Part shown: positions 6,053 through 6,109 of the stretch, piece by piece
Layout: every line of letters starts with the position of its first letter
Numbering within the stretch: position 1 is the stretch's first letter
Assembly (NCBI GenBank): GCA_947074245.1
Contig: CAMTOW010000139.1
Location: 1 to 6,109, forward strand
Length of the DNA stretch: 6,109 bases
Origin: an uncultured Bacteroidales bacterium
GTDB lineage: Bacteria > Bacteroidota > Bacteroidia > Bacteroidales > JAUNSR01
Direction of reading: 5' to 3'
Notes under the pieces: model-generated
What the model was told of the DNA's origin: nothing
The model's database searches: none
The model's input: the letters and a program-made list of their open reading frames with translations, nothing else
Translations under genes and position numbers: made by a program

Positions 6053-6109
6053 TGGTACCCGGAGCGGGACTTGAACCCGCACAATCGCAATGATCGCAGG
6101 ATTTTAAGT
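6053..6109 (-). tRNA. tRNA-Leu(UAA), 3' part only, cut by the window edge
   Basis: Read on the - strand, the segment ends in an encoded CCA (6055-6053) preceded by discriminator A and the acceptor strand TCCGGGT. The T-arm is GCGGG-TTCAAGT-CCCGC. Before it is a long variable arm (CGATC-ATTGC-GATTG, five pairs including one G-U), which marks a class II tRNA (Leu, Ser or Tyr). The anticodon loop CTTAAAA at 6108-6102 gives anticodon UAA (6106-6104), hence leucine. The D-arm and 5' acceptor strand lie beyond the window. The anticodon is not a suppressor of TAG. Confidence 0.93.

Noticed and set aside
6053..6109. The adjacent tRNA considered as an amber suppressor that could rescue the TAG in the fimbrillin
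   Set aside because: Its anticodon is UAA, which reads leucine UUA/UUG codons and not UAG.

Overview
The window looks like a chromosomal segment from a gut-type Bacteroidota (Bacteroidales) bacterium. The evidence is a TonB-dependent receptor with an N-terminal carboxypeptidase-regulatory-like domain, a DUF4251 protein, a Mfa/FimA-type fimbrillin lipoprotein, and start sites without Shine-Dalgarno sequences. The genus cannot be fixed from the sequence.

Layout: (1) 1-2241 (+) is a TonB-dependent outer-membrane receptor whose 5' end lies outside the window. (2) 2242-2474 is a gene-free gap holding a plausible Bacteroides-type promoter. (3) 2475-3053 (+) is a small secreted DUF4251 protein of unknown function. 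(4) 3081-3120 is a strong symmetrical terminator between convergent genes. (5) 3207-5645 (-) is one long fimbrillin-family lipoprotein frame, interrupted by a single in-frame TAG at 5009-5007. The TAG splits it into a 212-residue lipoprotein part and a 594-residue part that has no signal peptide of its own. (6) 5646-6018 is a gene-free stretch, strongly G/T-biased on the + strand over its left half, upstream of the fimbrillin. (7) 6011-6109 (-) holds the 3' half of a tRNA-Leu(UAA) and its terminator, cut by the window edge.

The genes do not form an obvious pathway. The receptor lacks an adjacent SusD partner, and the fimbrillin stands alone with no other fimbrial assembly gene in view. The fimbrillin is visibly more A+T-rich than the receptor, so the right half may have a different history.

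The main point of interest is the amber codon in the fimbrillin. Both sides of it are open in the same frame, and family resemblance suggests it replaces a tryptophan codon (TGG to TAG). It lies in one arm of a small inverted repeat that the presumed change makes perfect. A recent nonsense mutation is the simplest explanation. Sequencing error, suppression or readthrough remain possible. I found no CRISPR array, transposase, phage gene or clearly new system.
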